Source: Planctomycetota bacterium
Lineage (GTDB): Bacteria; Planctomycetota; Planctomycetia; Pirellulales; Pirellulaceae
Length of the DNA stretch: 40,526 nucleotides
Reading direction: 5' to 3'
Assembly: GCA_963205385.1 (NCBI GenBank)
Contig: CAUJKE010000076.1
Span: 1-40,526, forward strand
Below, piece after piece: positions 37,653-40,526 of this stretch. The position numbers were made by a program, and so were the translations under genes. The notes beneath the pieces were generated by a model. It worked only from the letters and a program-made list of their open reading frames with translations. It had not been told where the DNA came from and ran no database searches. The stretch's first letter is position 1. Every line of letters starts with the position of its first letter.

Positions 37653-37845
37653 GCTGTCAAATTGGCGCAATCGAAGCGCTCGTGCCCCTGTATTAGGCAA
37701 GCGGCGCGCCAAACGGACGCGAGTGTCGTAAGTCGTTGCTACGACGCTCGATGAAGCAACAGGTCAGTAAGGGGGGTGCGGCGCGGTCAAGCCACGTTGG
37801 CAGCAATTTATGGCCTCGCGCGGACTTATCTGCCAATTTGACAGC
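37653..37845. promoter_or_regulatory. Nested inverted repeats upstream of groES
   Basis: In the 527-bp gap 37573-38099, a 14-bp sequence GCTGTCAAATTGGC (37653-37666) occurs exactly inverted at 37832-37845, 165 bp away. Between them, CGAGTGTCGTA-N9-TACGACGCTCG (37720-37750) pairs over 11 positions with one G-T pair and has the 9-base spacer of the CIRCE operator, although the arms differ from CIRCE. CCGGCC...GGCCGG (37629-37648) is another palindrome close to the gene. A near-perfect 16-bp palindrome CGCGCAAAATTGCGCG lies at 37987-38002. These may regulate groES-groEL; no promoter boxes are obvious. Confidence 0.55.
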
Positions 37846-38035
37846 AGACGCATGGCGTCGCTAACCCAACTTCCCCGGCGGTCACAGAAGTTGTGACTAG
37901 CGGCGCGGAATTCCCAAGTTTTATTGGTTCGGGAGGGCGTTCAAAGCGACGGCTGCCACATTATTTGGCAAGAAATGCCTAAAAAGCGCGCAAAATTGCG
38001 CGAGCGGCCCGCTTCGAAAAGGGGCTAAACACCGC

Positions 38036-38091
38036 GAAGGTGCGTCACTGGACCGAAGACAGAGAATTTCGGCCCAGTGACGGGAACCTTC
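38036..38091. terminator. Long hairpin after glnN
   Basis: Three stem blocks pair in order: GAAGGT with ACCTTC, GTCACTGG with CCAGTGAC and CCGAA with TTCGG, with small bulges and a 10-nt loop. It starts 8 bp after the glnN stop codon. It has no T-run on either side, so it is either a non-standard terminator or a 3' stabiliser. Confidence 0.65.
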
Positions 38092-38099
38092 TTGTCGCG

Positions 38100-40283
38100 T
38101 TACTTGATGAACAGCATTTCCTGGTAGGTCGGGAGTGGCCAGAGGTCGTCGGCGACCACGCCTTCCAAGGTGTCGGTTGCTTCGCGCACGGCGAGCATGT
38201 CCGGCACGAGCTTGTGACAATAGTGCTTGGCTTCGTCGAGGATGTTGCCGCTCGGGTGATAATCGAGCGTGGACTTGAGCGTCACAATGGCGTCTTGCAG
38301 TTTGCCGATCATCGTCGAGACGCTATGCAACAGCGTGGTGTCTGGCGACAGACCGGCGGCTTTCACGTTCGCCGCGGCGCTGGCCAGTTCGCCTTGGTAG
38401 CGAATTGCGGCCGGCACAATCATCGTGTCGGCAATCTCGATCGTCAGCCGTGCTTCAGCGGCGACCGTCTTCACGTACTGCTCGAGGTAGATCACTTCGC
38501 GGCTTTCGAGTTCGCCTTTGGAGAGGACGCCGTACTTTTCGAACATCGCGATCACGTCCGGCTTGGTCAGCACGGTGAGGGCGTCGACGGTGGTCTTCAA
38601 GTTCGGCAGACCGCGCTTCTCCGCTTCATGATGCCAGGCCTCGGAATAGCCGTCGCCGTTGAAGATCACGCGGCCATGCTGCTCGATGATGGTCTTGAGG
38701 AGCGCTTGCACCGCCGCGGGAAGCTTGCTGGCATCGCCGCCGGTGGCCTTCTCCAGTTCCGTCGCGCAGTAGTCGAGCGACTCAGCGGCGATGGTGTTGA
38801 GGGCGACCAGCGGACCGGCGATCGATTGGTTGGAACCGACCGCGCGGAACTCGAAGCGGTTCCCGGTAAACGCGAACGGGCTCGTGCGATTGCGATCGCC
38901 AGCGTCCTGCGGCAGCGGCGGGAGCGTATCCACGCCAACGGTGAGCATGCCCCGGGTCTTACTGCCCGTGACGCTCCCTTGCTTGATTTGCTCGAAGACA
39001 TCCGTGAGCATGTCCCCCAGAAAGATCGAGATGATCGCGGGAGGCGCTTCGTTCGCGCCCAGGCGATGATCGTTGCCGGCATGGGCGACCACGGCGCGCA
39101 GCAAGGCGGCGTTCTTATCCACGGCGCGAATCACCGCCGCGCAGAACACCAAAAACTGCATGTTTTCGTGCGGGCTTTCGCCGGGATCGAGCAAATTGCC
39201 TTGCGTGGCATTGCCCAGCGACCAGTTCACGTGCTTGCCGGAACCGTTGACGCCGGCAAACGGCTTTTCGTGCAACAAGCATTCCATGCCGTACTTTTGG
39301 GCAACCCTGCGGAGCGTGAGCATGATCATCTGCTGATGATCGGTTGCGATGTTGGCGTTCTCGAAAATCGGCGCGATTTCGTATTGGCTCGGCGCGACTT
39401 CGTTGTGACGCGTCTTGATCGGAATGCCTAGCTTGTAGAGCTCCCGCTCCACTTCCATCATGAAAGCCAGCACGCGCTCGGGGATCGCGCCAAAGTATTG
39501 ATCCTCGAACTCCTGCCCCTTGGGCGGCTTCGCGCCGAACAACGTGCGGCCGGCGTTGAGCAAATCGGGGCGAGCGAAGAAGAAGTTGCGGTCGATCAGA
39601 AAGTATTCCTGTTCGGGACCGGCCGTCGAAACGACCATCGCCGGATCCTTGTGACCGAACAACTTCAAGATCCGCTGCGCTTGCACGTTCACCGCTTTCA
39701 TCGAGCGGAGCACAGGCGTCTTCTTATCGAGCGCGGGGCCGGTCCAGGAGACAAACGCTGTGGGAATGCAGAGGGTGGTGCCGTTGGGATTTTCGAGAAT
39801 GTACGCGGGACTGGTGACGTCCCACGCGGTGTAGCCGCGCGCTTCAAACGTGGCCCGCAAACCGCCGGAGGGAAAGCTCGAAGCGTCCGGCTCGCCTTGC
39901 ACGAGCGCGCTGCCGCTGAACTCGACGGTCGCGCCGCCGTTGCCATCGGGAACCAGGAAGCTATCGTGCTTCTCGGCCGTGGCGCCGGTCAGCGGATAGA
40001 AGACGTGGGCGTAGTGCGTAGCCCCTTTTTCAATCGCCCAATCCTTCATCGCCGACGCGACGACGCTGGCGACCGAAGCATCGATGGCGCTGCCGGTTTC
40101 GATGGTCGTCTTCAGCGACTTGAAAATCTCCTTGGGAAGCCGCTCCTTCATCACCGCCATGCTGAACGTGTTCGCGCCAAATAATTCCTTGGTCGGTGTG
40201 GCCTTGAAATTCAACGGCGCGCCGATGGGCCGATGATTGCAAACCGCCGTAATCGCGCGCGTCCGCGCCGTACTACCACTCAT
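38100..40283 (-). CDS. glnN: Glutamine synthetase, type III
   Basis: 727 residues. It makes glutamine from glutamate, ammonia and ATP. The length and motifs are those of the GSIII class, not GSI or [35 protein letters not shown] near the middle, [16 protein letters not shown], and [18 protein letters not shown]. No P-II or other nitrogen gene is near. GGAGG stands 4-8 bp before the ATG. Just upstream, the sequence ATTTTTGGAAAGATTTTTGGAGG is a short tandem repeat that includes the ribosome binding site. Confidence 0.96.
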   Translation of the reverse strand: MSGSTARTRAITAVCNHRPIGAPLNFKATPTKELFGANTFSMAVMKERLPKEIFKSLKTTIETGSAIDASVASVVASAMKDWAIEKGATHYAHVFYPLTGATAEKHDSFLVPDGNGGATVEFSGSALVQGEPDASSFPSGGLRATFEARGYTAWDVTSPAYILENPNGTTLCIPTAFVSWTGPALDKKTPVLRSMKAVNVQAQRILKLFGHKDPAMVVSTAGPEQEYFLIDRNFFFARPDLLNAGRTLFGAKPPKGQEFEDQYFGAIPERVLAFMMEVERELYKLGIPIKTRHNEVAPSQYEIAPIFENANIATDHQQMIMLTLRRVAQKYGMECLLHEKPFAGVNGSGKHVNWSLGNATQGNLLDPGESPHENMQFLVFCAAVIRAVDKNAALLRAVVAHAGNDHRLGANEAPPAIISIFLGDMLTDVFEQIKQGSVTGSKTRGMLTVGVDTLPPLPQDAGDRNRTSPFAFTGNRFEFRAVGSNQSIAGPLVALNTIAAESLDYCATELEKATGGDASKLPAAVQALLKTIIEQHGRVIFNGDGYSEAWHHEAEKRGLPNLKTTVDALTVLTKPDVIAMFEKYGVLSKGELESREVIYLEQYVKTVAAEARLTIEIADTMIVPAAIRYQGELASAAANVKAAGLSPDTTLLHSVSTMIGKLQDAIVTLKSTLDYHPSGNILDEAKHYCHKLVPDMLAVREATDTLEGVVADDLWPLPTYQEMLFIK

Positions 40284-40526
40284 GGAACCTCCAAAAATCT
40301 TTCCAAAAATATGATTTCACCGCAAAGCCGCCTGAGGAATCGGGCTTGTTGCCCGTCGGAAGGTGTGTTTTGAATCTCCCTTCGTATTGCCTGGTTCAAA
40401 AGGATGACTCGCGCAGGAGCTTGAAGAGGTCATGTAGGGCAAATGACGTACCAAAGTCGCACATCAAACGGCCGAAAGCGTCGCAAATGCCAAGCAGCAA
40501 ACGACTTAAAAAACACAAGTAGAACG
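40284..40526. other. Upstream region of glnN
   Basis: 243 bp up to the right edge. It should hold the glnN promoter. I see no clear sigma-70 pair. A GG-N10-GC match to the sigma-54 -24/-12 skeleton at 40479-40494 is weak. No gene is visible. Confidence 0.4.

Noticed and set aside
37573..38099. Canonical CIRCE operator (TTAGCACTC-N9-GAGTGCTAA)
   Set aside because: No such arms are present; only the spacing resembles CIRCE.
38040..39431. Long open frame on the plus strand opposite glnN
   Set aside because: It overlaps most of a clear type III glutamine synthetase; the open frame follows from GC-rich codon use.
40479..40494. Sigma-54 promoter upstream of glnN
   Set aside because: GG-N10-GC is present, but the surrounding consensus bases (TGGCAC and TTGC) do not match well enough to call it.

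Overview
The window looks like a piece of a planctomycete chromosome, most likely a member of the Pirellulales. The signs are a DUF1559 pseudopilin, an extracellular protein with the planctomycete N-terminal E-A-L-E-V-R-Q-V-L motif followed by FG-GAP-like repeats and a dockerin, a type I sulfatase, small lipoproteins typical of the phylum, an archaeal/eukaryal-type prolyl-tRNA synthetase and high GC. Most genes are single or in very short operons. I see no tRNA, rRNA, CRISPR array, insertion sequence or phage gene.

Left part (1-9 kb): on the minus strand a predicted outer-membrane beta-barrel is followed 18 bp later by a multiheme c-type cytochrome that runs off the left edge. This pair could move electrons across the outer membrane. 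Divergent from it is a 998-residue secreted protein with five calcium-type repeats, a dockerin and two GlcG/HbpS-like domains, then a small secreted Cys-rich protein, then a type II NADH dehydrogenase with an added cyclic-nucleotide-binding domain.

Middle part (9-21 kb): a DUF485 protein is overlapped by an acetate-type sodium symporter with a large soluble insertion; then a Tat-exported amidohydrolase; sufE; a magnesium-type hemB; a secreted protein that resembles clan CD (gingipain/caspase-like) peptidases and has a textbook sigma-70 promoter; xseA; a secreted prolyl oligopeptidase; and a YhaM-like exoribonuclease.

Right-middle part (21-35 kb): proS; a lipoprotein; a sulfatase; a lipoprotein/DUF1559/membrane-protein cluster; nadK; a secreted protein of unknown function; folD; a lipoprotein with a TlpA-like thioredoxin domain; an adenylate kinase; and a GH76-like glycosidase. 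Together the sulfatase, dockerin protein, GH76 enzyme, oligopeptidase and amidohydrolase suggest a life on polysaccharides and protein from marine or freshwater particles.

Right end (35-40.5 kb): groES-groEL with a strong intrinsic terminator and an unusually structured upstream region, and glnN (type III glutamine synthetase) followed by a long hairpin.

The most striking non-coding signal is a dispersed family of 19-bp hairpins of the form CATC-NNN-(5 nt)-N'N'N'-GATG. At least nine lie in gaps between genes and one probable relative lies inside the cytochrome gene. The inner stem bases differ between copies but stay paired, and the loop is nearly constant. Some copies sit in a longer composite repeat found at both 8.7 and 17.3 kb.
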